64,000 nucleotides of DNA, from positions 372,001 through 436,000 of the forward strand of contig JARWKL010000005.1 in assembly GCA_029961685.1 (NCBI GenBank), in the 5' to 3' direction. The DNA is from Aristolochia californica. Taxonomy: Eukaryota; Streptophyta; Magnoliopsida; Piperales; Aristolochiaceae. A program made the position numbers and the translations under genes. Under the pieces are notes generated by a model. The model ran no database searches. It saw only the letters and a list, made by a program, of their open reading frames with translations, and was not told the DNA's origin. Of this stretch, positions 36,180 through 47,800 are shown one piece after another (position 1 is the stretch's first letter; each line of letters begins with the position of its first letter).

Positions 36180-37368
36180 CCTTTTTTGACACTTAGGTTC
36201 GGCTCGTCTTTCACTTAGGTTCGGTTCGCTTCTCTTTTAGCAATTCAAGGCAGTAACCAGGTGCATTCACTTGAAGACTACCCTTTCTTTCGAAGTGGGC
36301 ATTTCGGGATTAGGATTTGAATAAATCTTATATAGTAACACCAATGGTGCCGATCAATGGTTCGAAAGTCTCTAAGGTCGTTGCATGACCTAAAGCCTCC
36401 TAGCGACGAAAGAAAACTAAGTTCCTGAGATACCATGGTATGGTAGTAAGGCCATGAACGTTTTCACTTGGTTACCACCTCCTTTAACTGGTTCGGTGCG
36501 AAAATTGTATAATGTTTGCAAGAACTGGGATCCGCTCCGACCAACGAAGCCCGACCCTGCCGAGTTGGGATCCAGTCCGAATAATAGACCTCCGAACATA
36601 AAGGGAAAGGGATGAAAATCCCGCCGCCGCCGCCACCACCACCACCACTACCACAGTCCGTTATCGCACCAAAGCTGTGAATAGCCGGCTCCCATTTAAG
36701 AATAAATTCGGACCCTTGTAAGAGTCCGTTTCTAGGTAAGTTAACCGAGTTTTTCTGAGTTTTTAAGACTCAGTGGAAAACTCTCAGCTGTAACCTAAGA
36801 TATTCAGTTCAAATTTTTTATTTTATTTTATTTTTAAGACCCTTTCATATTTTAAGCCAAAAGTCCGATTTTCATCATGTGAGAACTGAAAAAAAAAGTC
36901 CGATTTTTGTTTAATCGGATTGAACCAATAACATGAACCATGTTGTATAGGCAATTTCAAAATCCAAGATGCATAAAAATATTTAAAATACGCAAGATGT
37001 ATCGATATTTACACCCTCAAACCATTTTTATAAACTAGGCAAAGAGAATAAGAATTAAGAAATACATATAAACCCCAGACCGGAGGTGGCTAAGGTGAGC
37101 CAAATACTCCCATCTACATTCTTTTTGTCAAGGAAAACAAATCTAGTTATCCAATTTTTTGTACAAAATCTAATGCTAACTAATGAGGACAGTAAATAAA
37201 GACAAATATGAATCAATCACCTAAATTAAATATTAAATAACAATTTTTGTATGTAATAAGACAACACCACAGGCTACAGAAGGAACACCAGTGCGAGCTA
37301 CAAGAAATTCTCACCTGATATCAAACACTTGAGAATTGCCATCGACTGGTACCACCCTACCAATTTTA
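36180..37368. other. Spacer between ATG4 and SPT4 (same strand)
   Basis: It holds the SPT4 promoter side and the ATG4 3' flank. A (CCG)n/(CCA)n compound microsatellite lies near 36623-36652. No exon is recognised. Confidence 0.5.
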
Positions 37369-40300
37369 TCAAAGAAGTTGCCAATCGTCTTCTCGAGAAC
37401 GGTCTTCTGCCTCACTAAACTTGCCTTCAACATTTAGGGCATCCAAGTCATTAACATCTTCGTGGGGTTGCACTGGTTTTGAAACATTCAGTGACTGAAC
37501 TACAGTAAACAGTGGTGCACCACTAGACTGCTCCACGAGCTCTGATGCTCGAGTGCAGAAGTCATCAAAATCACCTAGAAACAGTAAGTGTGTCAAGCTC
37601 CAGACCAAGAGAAATGAATGAGGACATAGAACCTTCCAGTAAAGCAGTGAGTGGGAATAGTCTCAAGATTAATCCAAACCTTTGTCTCTGCAGTAAAATC
37701 CTATCGCTATGGATGGATCAATTGACTCAAGTGGGATGTGTCGCACAATGCTGTAAACGTTTAGCCTAGTATTAGTATGAAAAGACAAGGATATTTGACA
37801 ATGGTTCTGATTGAAAAAAATTTGCCCACTCCCAAAATAAATGGAACGTAAAAGAGGATACGTAAGTACCAAACATACTTGCAGTGATAGGAGGAAGTGT
37901 CAACTTCCAAATTATCCAACGAAATATCAACCGCCTAAGCACCAGAAAATTAGTAATGATTTATTAAAAAAATAAGAATCACGTTAGAAACAAAAGAATA
38001 TCATCCTATAGCCTAACTCAAGTTTACTACTTATCAAATAACACATGAATAAAGTATAGAGACACGTTAATCCATAACTTCTTGATTTTTTTCTTTTTTT
38101 TCTTTTTTAACAGTTGATTACACACTACACCCCCTTTCCCTAAATGAGAGTTGAACCCAATATCTCACACTAGAATTGCCCCGTGTGGCCATTGAGCCCA
38201 ATCCACTATTTATAACTTCTTGATTTCATCTTCTATTAGCACAAGTACATAGCCAAAGTTTGTTGATTGTTTGCAAACCACCTTGCCCAAAAGCTAAGAG
38301 TCAAATTACAAAAGAATGTTTACTAACCTATAGACTGAATAAGTCTATTATGAATCAATTGGAACAAGAAAGGAGTATAAAACATAGTTGATTTATAAAA
38401 TCTTCATTAGGTTCAAGGTTTCTTCACAATTTACTTACTTTCTTTTCTTTTCTTTGACAAGGCAAGAGTTTATATGATGAGGGAAAGCCCAGAGAGCAAA
38501 TACACAGTTTCATGACAATTAAAAGTAGACTCTTGAAGAAAACAAAATAAAAAAGAAATTTGAGGAGGATTTTCTAAGTTTAAGCAATATGACAGTGAAG
38601 GTAGAGAGGTTTAAAAATCTGATTTTATATATCACCGTCATCAATAGAGCTTTATCCAACCATCTCAGGCCTGGCCATACACTTGCTCTTCCATTATTCT
38701 GCTCTATCATTTACCAGCTTCATTGCTAGACTGGCCTTCATTGAGTCTTTCATCTCCACTCTCTTCCATGTTGACTTTGCTCCATTTCTTCCCTGCCCCC
38801 TGATCGATACCAACAGAATCCCCACTAGCGCACTACTGAGTTACTAGTAAGATGCCTAAACCATCTCAAACAACTCTCATATTTTCTTGTAGAATGGATA
38901 CTACTGTTAATCATTCTCTAATATGTCAAGTCATAGTTTGGTTTTTTCTTTTGCAGCCACATATCCATCTCAACGTTCTCATATAAACCACGCTCATCCA
39001 TGCTCAAAACTTCCCTTAATAAAGCATAGCTGATATAAATGGTTGGTTTGTACAATTCTGCAATCTCTCTTTTCTGGATGCAACTAGTGCATAAGCCCTA
39101 GATGCTTATCTCCAGTTCGGTGTCACAAGGCCTCAACCAGCTCAAGAGCATGAAACAGTTTTTTGTTACTCACATTAGAAGCCATTTAATATCAATTTTA
39201 GCTTTCAATGAACACGTTACTAGTTTCCTATTTCTACAAGGTGTATAGTTAGACAAATAAACATGAGTCAGGATCTGAATATAGTACCTGTTGCACTTCA
39301 TGGGGATCCAGGAAAAACGCTTTGTTATCTTGCACACCTATGATGTAAGTTGATGCCCCAGGTCTCCCACCCAAGATACCAAGACTCTGGGGGAAAGTGA
39401 ATGTTGACCATAACAATGGTATATACCTGATGAAGAAATCCATATGGATGCAAAAATGAGGAACTAAAGTACAATAATGTTTGGGTACAAGCACCACGTC
39501 TTGACCAAGCACTAAAGTATCATACATTAGAGAAAAAATGTAAATGGAGATGAGACATGAAGGATACTAATTTAAGCAATGTTTGCACAATCATGCAAGG
39601 ATACCATTTTGACTTTTTAAGGGCATTAGCTTGCCAGTAAACTCCTAAATAAATGATTTCAAGCATGGGAAACGAAAAAATTGACCGTAAACTTTTACGC
39701 AATGGTTTCAAAAAGGTATAAGCTAACTCAAATATCTGATTCTGCTATCATTTTAAAGCCAACGACTTGCAGGACAACGCATGCTAATGCGAAATTTGGT
39801 TCTAACAATATGGGTAAGAGGCAAGATCAAAGGTTCTATATGAAGAAATATCCTTCCTTAATACAGGTTCAAGCACTGCAATGCACATTAGCTTGAGTAG
39901 ATACCAACCATTTACCATGATTATATGATTTGAGTGAGTTTTTTAAAGCCTCTAAGGACTTCTACAAACAAGCCTACAAGCAACTCCAAAAGCTTTTAGC
40001 TTGAATAAATAGTTGTTGGCCACTCGTTAAGCATAATGTATACAGCTCTTTCTGTTTTTAGCAAATCATCAAAGTGTCCCAGGTAGAAGAGAAAGCGAGA
40101 GATTATGACTGGATTAGGTTTATGCAGCATAAACAAGGACTATCCACATTGATGGCCAGACTAATAAAATTACAAATTTCAAATACCCAAATGGACTTGT
40201 GAGTTCATCCTATACATGGAAGGTTTCCAGATCCACACACAAAAAAAGACATCGAACTTCAGTTTCGTTCATAAATCTACTTGTGCAGGTGTTGAATAAT

Positions 40301-42033
40301 GATTTAAAAAAAAAGCACCCAAGGCTGCACTTGGTCCCCTTATTAATATTGATTCTCTATGTGATAAGCCTTTAACATGGAGAGCCACTGCTGCTAATCA
40401 TAGAGGCTTTACTTGTAACGTTTTTTTACGGGAGTTGGCTTTTGATTCTCCATTTGGGAAAATTGCAAGGGCCTGGTTTACAACCTGCCCATGGCACCAA
40501 GAACTAATTTTTTGCCCCAAAAGATGAAGAAAGTCAGCGCAGCGTTTTAGATCTAAGTAATCAAGAAAATCACCAAATCCAAAAACCTGAAGATCCTTAA
40601 AAAAGTAGAAAAGAAGATAATCAGAAAGGTGATTCTGTGAAAGGTTTGACTACCTGGGATTGATCTTGTCAAGCCCGAGCACTAATGGAACCAATAGGAG
40701 CATTGGCGACCAAACAGCTTGACCCTCACAAAAGTCTAGGCAGAGCCTAGCAGCAGCATCAATACAGACAACAGGGGCACCACCCCGTTCCCCATCTTCA
40801 TCACCAGAAACAATATAAACAGCCATTGGTAAAGTCTTATTCTCTTTATCAATTTTGGTCTTCTCTCTTGTAGAACGAGCAAGAGTTTCCCACGAACGAC
40901 ACACAGCATATGGGCCTACCCATGAACCACCAGACAAACCATAGACCTTCCCAGCGTGAAGGAGATTATGAATGGAAAAAGTAGATTCCTCTGAATCCCC
41001 AAAAAGATGCAAAATCTCAACATACTCCAAAGCAAATGGCTGCATAATCAACAGAGATGACCATCATGAACAACAAACCTACATCGCAAATTAAAGGAGA
41101 CCTCATTACCCTCCATAAATTCAGAAAAGGAACTACCTACAACTTTCAACCTTCAACAACTAACAAGGAATATCCATCTCACCTTCTGCATTGGTTTTCT
41201 CCAAGATCTCCCCAGATGATGAACAAGCAAGGCCTGAAAACATGCATATTAAGAGTCAACAACTATTACAGGAAATAAAATCAGAAGTGATACATAACAT
41301 ATGTGAAGTTACAAGAGTTTCCTTCTTAGTAAGCAAGAAAGTAGAAGCACAATACCTGTGCCACAAGCATCTGACTACTCCTAAGCATGCAACCCCAGTT
41401 CACATCACTGGTAAACATTGAATCACCAATAGCACTAAAACCTGTGGATTACCACTCTCTATTTACTAAGGTTTCATTCATTAACTTTGTATTTAATCAA
41501 ACGGAAAAAGACTTAAGAGTAGTAAAATTTATTTTCAGAAAAAAAGGTTTACTACAAACAGACCAACCTTTCCGATACGTAATCCAAATTCTTGATGAGA
41601 AATCCTCCATGAAAGCAACTGATCCATTGTCATTATTTCCATCACCAGGGGACTCCTCAGGAGATATTTTATAGCAAACACCTAGAAGCCAAGTTTCACT
41701 GTTTGAGCAAGAAACTCCTGTCCTACTGAATCCCAGTATTCGCTCCTGTAGTCTCCACATTGTGACACCTGTCACCACTCTCTTCACAGCATTTGTCCAC
41801 CCATTAGTTTTAGTCTTGAAAGTTTTCTTCTCCTTGGGAGGTGAAGACTCTGAGTGTGGCTCAAAGATGGAGAAAGTAGGTGCAAATAAACTTGACCATA
41901 CAGAAGCACCCTTGGAAGACTTGATATGGTTAAATTTCTGGTTGATGAAAGCCAAATTACTAATGTTGGAACCAGCTGAACTTCCTGCAGGAAATTTTGA
42001 ACCCACAGGCTGCGACTCAGGTAAGTCCTTCAT
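37369..42033 (-). CDS. ATG4: Cysteine protease ATG4 (autophagy)
   Basis: Cytosolic cysteine protease that trims ATG8 precursors after their C-terminal glycine and deconjugates ATG8-PE in autophagy. Eight coding exons: 42033-41568, 41441-41356, 41233-41183, 41039-40654, 39426-39288, 37934-37879, 37750-37680 and 37574-37369. All close in frame to 486 aa, normal for plants. An in-frame TAG lies two codons before the ATG, so the start is secure. The catalytic Cys lies in SDVNWGCMLRSSQM (exon 2). The catalytic Asp and His lie in FFLDPHEVQQ (exon 5). GSWVGPYAVCRSWE, GERGGAPVVCID and TFPQSLGILGGRPGASTY are further family signatures. The C-terminus ends EDDWQLL, a W-x-x-L LIR-type ATG8-binding motif. 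Introns carry SINE and repeat debris. A non-coding 5' exon probably lies near 43450-43690. Nothing is broken. Confidence 0.96.
38101..38216 (-). mobile_element. tRNA-derived SINE in ATG4 intron
   Basis: On the minus strand, GGGCTCAATGGCCACACGG (A-box region) is followed by GGGTTCAACTCTC (B-box region) and an A-rich end near 38090-38110. Same family as the copies at 33073 and 35204. Confidence 0.65.
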
Positions 42034-42419
42034 TACCTAGTCATTGATAAACATGTGACAGCAGGATTGGTTTATTGGAGATAGAAAAAGCCAACTATTT
42101 TGTTTTTTTAAACAATGAGAAAATTATTATATTAAAGAAGAATGCCCATAGGACGCGAGAATACATCTGAAGGATTACTAAAAGCCTGTAATAAGAAAAT
42201 CAAAATAATTCACAAACAAATCAGAAATGCTCATCAAACAGCAAGGTGTTTCCCTCAATGTTGATAGGAAACAATGCTTCTAGACAAGAAATCAGCTAAG
42301 CGGTTTACACTTTTAACTATATGAACCCATGTGCTAGTCAAGGATCAACAGAAGTTCTTAATCACATCAAAGTATTGCAAGAGGAAATAACCTTTGGACA
42401 ATTAAGAACATTTTTTGGG

Positions 42420-42515
42420 AATGATAGTTAAATCTCAAACCCCAGCAAAACTTGGATGCAAGACCTCACACAACAATAAACCATGTGGCCATCGAGCCAA
42501 TTGCCCAATCCAGAG
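42420..42515 (-). mobile_element. tRNA-derived SINE, degraded
   Basis: The minus strand reads TTGGCTCGATGGCCACATGG, then a B-box-like GCATCCAAGTTTT. It lies upstream of the ATG4 start, probably in a 5' UTR intron. Confidence 0.55.
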
Positions 42516-42544
42516 ACTATTAATTTTATTTTATTTTTGAACAT

Positions 42545-42645
42545 TGAATTCTATACCCCAGCAAATCTTGAACACAATAAATCACGCTAGAACCTCCAAC
42601 CAGCCCCTCCCCAGTGTGACAATTGAGTCAAAGGCTCAATCTACA
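42545..42645 (-). mobile_element. tRNA-derived SINE, degraded
   Basis: The minus strand reads GAGCCTTTGACTCAATTGTC and, further on, GTGTTCAAGATTT. It shares the 3' part of the copy at 42420-42515, lies directly beside it and has the same orientation. Confidence 0.5.
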
Positions 42646-42659
42646 CTATTCAATACATA

Positions 42660-44850
42660 ACTTTTGGACCTTTTTCCAAATGAGAGGTCCAAATTTCAAT
42701 TAGCTTTGAAAGAGGGCATTATTATGGCTATTTGGAAAAAAGGACAAATCCCACGGGTACATGATTCAGTTTACTAACCTTAATGATATTTTCCTATTTT
42801 CCAAAATAAAGATCCTAAAATAAGAGTAGAACTATCACTTAATGTTCTTTCTAACACCTGTTGTGAAGCAACCTCTGAAGGAAGTGCTTATTTGACTAAC
42901 AAACGAGAAATCTCACTTCTCTTCCGAAAATAGTCTATACTCACGTCTTTTTTGAATTCATTGAACTTTAAAGCCCTTGATCGGAAAAATTCCCCAACTT
43001 TAGGAAGTCCTTAATTGAAATTTATTTCAAAGTCAAAATCTTCTGCCAATTTCCAAAGCTCGAAATAATTACCTCCGAAGTCGCAATATCTATTCCAGCT
43101 CACTAGAAGTCAATTACTTCTCGCACCTGAAAAGAGTAGAAAGCATATTTTCTTGTTCGGAACTCGCAACGAGCTCCCGATTTCCCATTCAGCTCGATCG
43201 GGAAATTTACTCGTCCACATAAATAACCGGTATTTACGCAAATACGAAAGCAAGCCAAAAAAAAAAAAAAGAGTCCGATAACAACAAGAAAAACATCTCA
43301 GTTAGGAAAATTTAAAGCAGAACAAATCAATTTAGCTAGCGAGAGACATGATCGAGGAACACCATAGATTAAAAAAAAAAACGTTACCGGAAAAAGAGTA
43401 GTTGTAAGTTGAACTAAATTTTGCAAACTGGAAACCTACCTACAAGTCCACGGCGTCATTCACCCTGATCGCAGCTGGAAGAGGAGGCCAGATTCGACGC
43501 TGAGAATAGAAAAAGAAGGGACAAAAAAAACAAAAAAAAACAGAGGTCCAGGGAGAAGGGAAGAGGAGCCTTGGCACACGCAAGGGAGTCTTGCTCTTGT
43601 GCGACCCAGAGTCTCATGACTTCCTAATTGAGAAGAAAAATGGGTCCAGCGTGTGATGGGTCCCGCAAAAAGAACCGAGAAAAAGTCCAAACTCGCGTTT
43701 CAAAATTTCGCTTAAACCGGACTGGACCGGTCAATTAAAATGATCCAGGATCATGGTTAGGTATCCTTAGATTTGGGGATCAATCGGCCCTAGTGAAATC
43801 TAGATTAAATCAGTTCTTTACAATCCTGATACTAAACTTGAGAGGAGTGAAAGAAGAGAGTGGAAATAAAGAGGTGAGTTTGACCCACTAACCCAATTGA
43901 CTCGGTTGGTTCATACAATTCTGAAAAAATTTAACCAATTAGGTCACTCTTCCCCTTTCCTTTTATCAATACAACTGGATTGGATTTAAGCTGTGTTTGG
44001 AATAAGTAAGTGAAGAGAAAGAGAAAGAGATGATTTATCTTGTTTGGATGTCCATAAAAAATAGAAAGAAAATAAAAAATATATATAATTTCTCATGTTT
44101 GGATACATATGAAATTTTTTAAAAAACATATTTTTTTAATTTTTAATAATAAAAATTTTCTGTCAAATTTTTATTTCTTTTCTGTGCTCCCCAATCCCTA
44201 TTTTATAAGAGGAAATTTATTTATCAAAAGAGTGATTTTCTCTCTGGTTTTCTTTTGTCTTAATGATTCTTTGCTGCCAAACAACAAAACAATAATTCTA
44301 CCTTTTTTTTTCTTTTCTGTAGGTTTCAAACAAACCCTTAAAATGGGTTTTCTCTGTCCGACTGAAATTTTAAATTTAATTCTGTTAAAAAAGAAAAAAA
44401 GCTAAAAGAAATGGAGGTTTAGGCAAAAAGTCTTTAAGGAAAAAACTCTGTAAGGGCAAGGAAAAAAGTATAAGATAAAATCCTTACTGTTTTAAAATCC
44501 AGCTACAAAAATGGGAAAGTAATTCAATACAATGGCTACTTAAATACCCTACTCGTGGTTGAACAGGCAAATCCTTGTCATTACCAAACATAAATCGAAT
44601 CAAAGATTTTAGAACAAAATATTTACAAATGCTGTTAAAGAGACCCAGTGAAATATAAACTTCTACACAATCAAATCTGTAGAATTTCCTCTGCAGTTTC
44701 TCTTTTTAAGTTTCTGTAATGCACACTGGTATTGTCCTTACAACCCACCTGCACAGCCAATCATTCTCTTCTTGCTTTATTTGCATTTCCCTTTACAAAT
44801 ATATAGTTACAAAGCTAGCATGGAAGCCTAGTTCCAACTATAAGACCTAC
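42660..44850. other. 5' region of ATG4 and intergenic spacer
   Basis: AT-rich. The segment 43440-43690 is GC-richer and may be the ATG4 5' UTR exon and promoter-proximal region. From 43740 to 44850 the sequence is AT-rich, with the end of the next minus-strand gene at its right side. No other exon is seen. Confidence 0.45.
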
Positions 44851-44852
44851 CA

Positions 44853-47800
44853 CTAAGCAACTGATGTCTCCAGGGAAGATTTGGCAAGCCACAGCAAACC
44901 TGGGTCGTTCCTCTTGAGCACCAAGTAGGCTTCTGACCTCCCTATCTCGTCAAACACTACATCTTCATAGAAGCCAACTATGGAGAGAACTTCCATTGCA
45001 GCTGCTTTGAAGAAAATCAGGGAAGCAAGTTAGCAAATTAAATGTAAAGCAATGTTTCCTTTATAGGCTTTTTCAACAAGACTGCTTTTGTTATTGATAA
45101 GTAGAGTTCATTGACAGGAACTCCAAACACTTGAAGACACTAATGATGTGAGAAAGGAAGCAAACACACCTTTGCAGCTGGCCACATTCCTCTGGAAGAT
45201 AGGATTAGCCTGGGATATTTGAGCGGCTGTGATTAGTATGGAAAGCAAAAAGTTGTAGTACCAGAGATATCTAAAGTGGTCATGTAGATAAAAGGAATAC
45301 CTTTCGGAGCCTTCTGAATTTTGTCTCGTCGGGATGTTCTATCACATTGCTGCCATGAAAGATGTATGTTAACTATCTAAAAATAATGACATTAACTAAA
45401 TGATACAGATAAGGGTACTCCATTCAATTACCTTATGATCTTGAAAAGTGTCAGAAAGATTGAAGCAGCCCCTACTGGTGTGACTTCAGATCGAATGCTC
45501 TCAACTGCCTTTTGAAGACGGTTACAGATAGCAGAAACAGGATCATCAACTACTTCTAGAGACTGCTTTTCCAGTTGAGGAAACCTGTCTGATACTGATG
45601 CATAACCAGAAGAATCAATTTCCATTTTGTCATCTGGATCAGGCTCATCAGTCTGCCCCAAAGAAATTTCTGAGACTGTTGAAACTGCATCAGAAGCTTC
45701 CCACCGAGACCCACCATCCCGATTTACAGGTTTTCTTGCAGAAGCAACATTCACATCATGAGTTTCAGATTCACTGTGTTTCGATGAGGAATCATGAGAG
45801 TCTGGTTCCTTTTGCTTCTCTTGAAACACTGCTTGTCTCACAATCTTAACTGTTTGAGAGTCATCCAGATCAGCTGCATTCAGAGTCCCACTGAGCTTTA
45901 CTAATCCAGAATCATCTGGATCAGGTTCCTCACAAATTGATGGTTCCACAGGCATCACTGCTTTATCAATTATGGAATCATAAGGATCAGGTTCCAATTT
46001 CTGTTTCATACTTGAGGCATCATCAGGATCAGGTTCTGAACTCTGTTTCATATCTAAGCCATCGTCAGGATCAGGTTCTGCACTGTGTTTCAAATCTAAG
46101 CAATCATCAGGATCAGGCTCATTGTACTCCTTATCGCTAGACACATCATTATGGATTCCTTTTGTTGCCATGGGAGTGTAGTTTTTCATAGCCCCTTCAG
46201 GCAGAGAATCATCAGGATATAGTTCATATGCCTTTGAGAAATTTAACAGCCGATCATAAGCTGCAACCACTGATGATTGGCGTGCACTAGTGAACAGGTT
46301 CGGTGACTTGCCCCCAAGCTTTTGAACTGTACTTCCTGCTCCTACATGAAATTCTTCTTCTAAATCATCAAACCTCTTGAAGCCACTTAGTGTGCGACTT
46401 TTTGATTTTGTCCAGTCCAAGCTAGCTGCTTCTTGATTCAGCTGTCCACAAAGAATTGCAAATCAAGGATGTAACATGCTAATACTGCTATAGCTACAAG
46501 CAAAATAAAAAGAGAGGTCTTTCTATTTGTTAAACCAAATTAAAAACAGCTTAAAAAATGTAACTAGAGTAACATGATAACCAAAAGATGAAAAGGATGA
46601 GGATTTTTTTCCTTCTTTTATGGTTGAGAACCCTAAATTGTCTTAGGTTGTCTCTGTGATTAAGCTTCCAATTCTAGGGTGAAAAGAAAATTTACCTGTC
46701 TATCTAGAGCATAGAAATTCGCATCATGTTCAGAGAAAACCATGTGAGCCTGAAAAAAGAGAGAGAGAGAGAAGAACTTGTCATATGTTTGTTGAGTAAC
46801 AACTGTATTTTCTACAATAAGCTGCTGGCTTACAAGTTCGTGCAATAAAGTCTTTTTGATGCTCTCATATTTCCTGAATCCCTTAAGATCATCAGTCCTA
46901 AGACGCAAAGATATCTCCTCCCCATGGTTCTGGATCAGTAATAACCACACACACACAAAAAAAAAAAATCATCTTAGAATCTATTTATTATTTTTAACAA
47001 ACAGTGAGGGCATTTTATGACGTTAGCATTAGAATCTTGCAGTGAATCTTACCTTGTTGAAACCAAGAAGGCATTTAGGACTAATACCAACATACCCCTC
47101 AGGCGCCATCTCTGTCATAACTCCAACTCGCCAACGATGCTTAGAAAAACACCACATCCTTTATCAGTCACTCATCACAAAATTGTAGCAAAAAAAAGCA
47201 GGAAGTTGATGACACCTGGCTCAACAACCCTGCCCTGAGTCACATAGCCCCTTATTCCACCTTGCTGAACTGCAGCATGGGTCTCAGGGGGCTCAGTTCA
47301 CATCCAGGACAGATATGAAGGCCTGTCAAGCTCAGTTCAAGGTTACTATCCTTGGGCTACTAATTGAGCCTACAGGAGAAAAAGGCCCAAAATTTTATTT
47401 TTCTTTTGTCAAAACAAAAATCTTCACAAGAAGAAATTCAGGAATTAACTGGAATTTTCTGAAAGCAACGATGCCAAGCCAATCTAGAGTTGTAATCAAC
47501 CCAACCTAAAGAGTACAGTAAGAACCAAAGATTCTGTAATCAATACCTTATTCATGATGGCAACAATGCCTGGATCACTGGCAAGCTTGTGCATTCTTCT
47601 CAATGCTTCAGAAGGTGGGGGGTTTAGCTGTAAAACAGAAAACAGACATCAACTAAATGCAATAACATTAGTGTGTCTGTCAACCGCATCTTTTGATGAT
47701 TAAGTATCATGAATAATACCTAAGTACAAGTATCCTTGAGAAGCCTATTGTATATTTGACAAGAGAGACCACCTGAACAAACCATTCTATCAGTTGAATT

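Noticed and set aside
45598..46140. Plus-strand His/Gln-rich frames opposite the EPDPDD repeats
   Set aside because: They are the reverse reading of the acidic repeat tract of the WSS1B-like gene.
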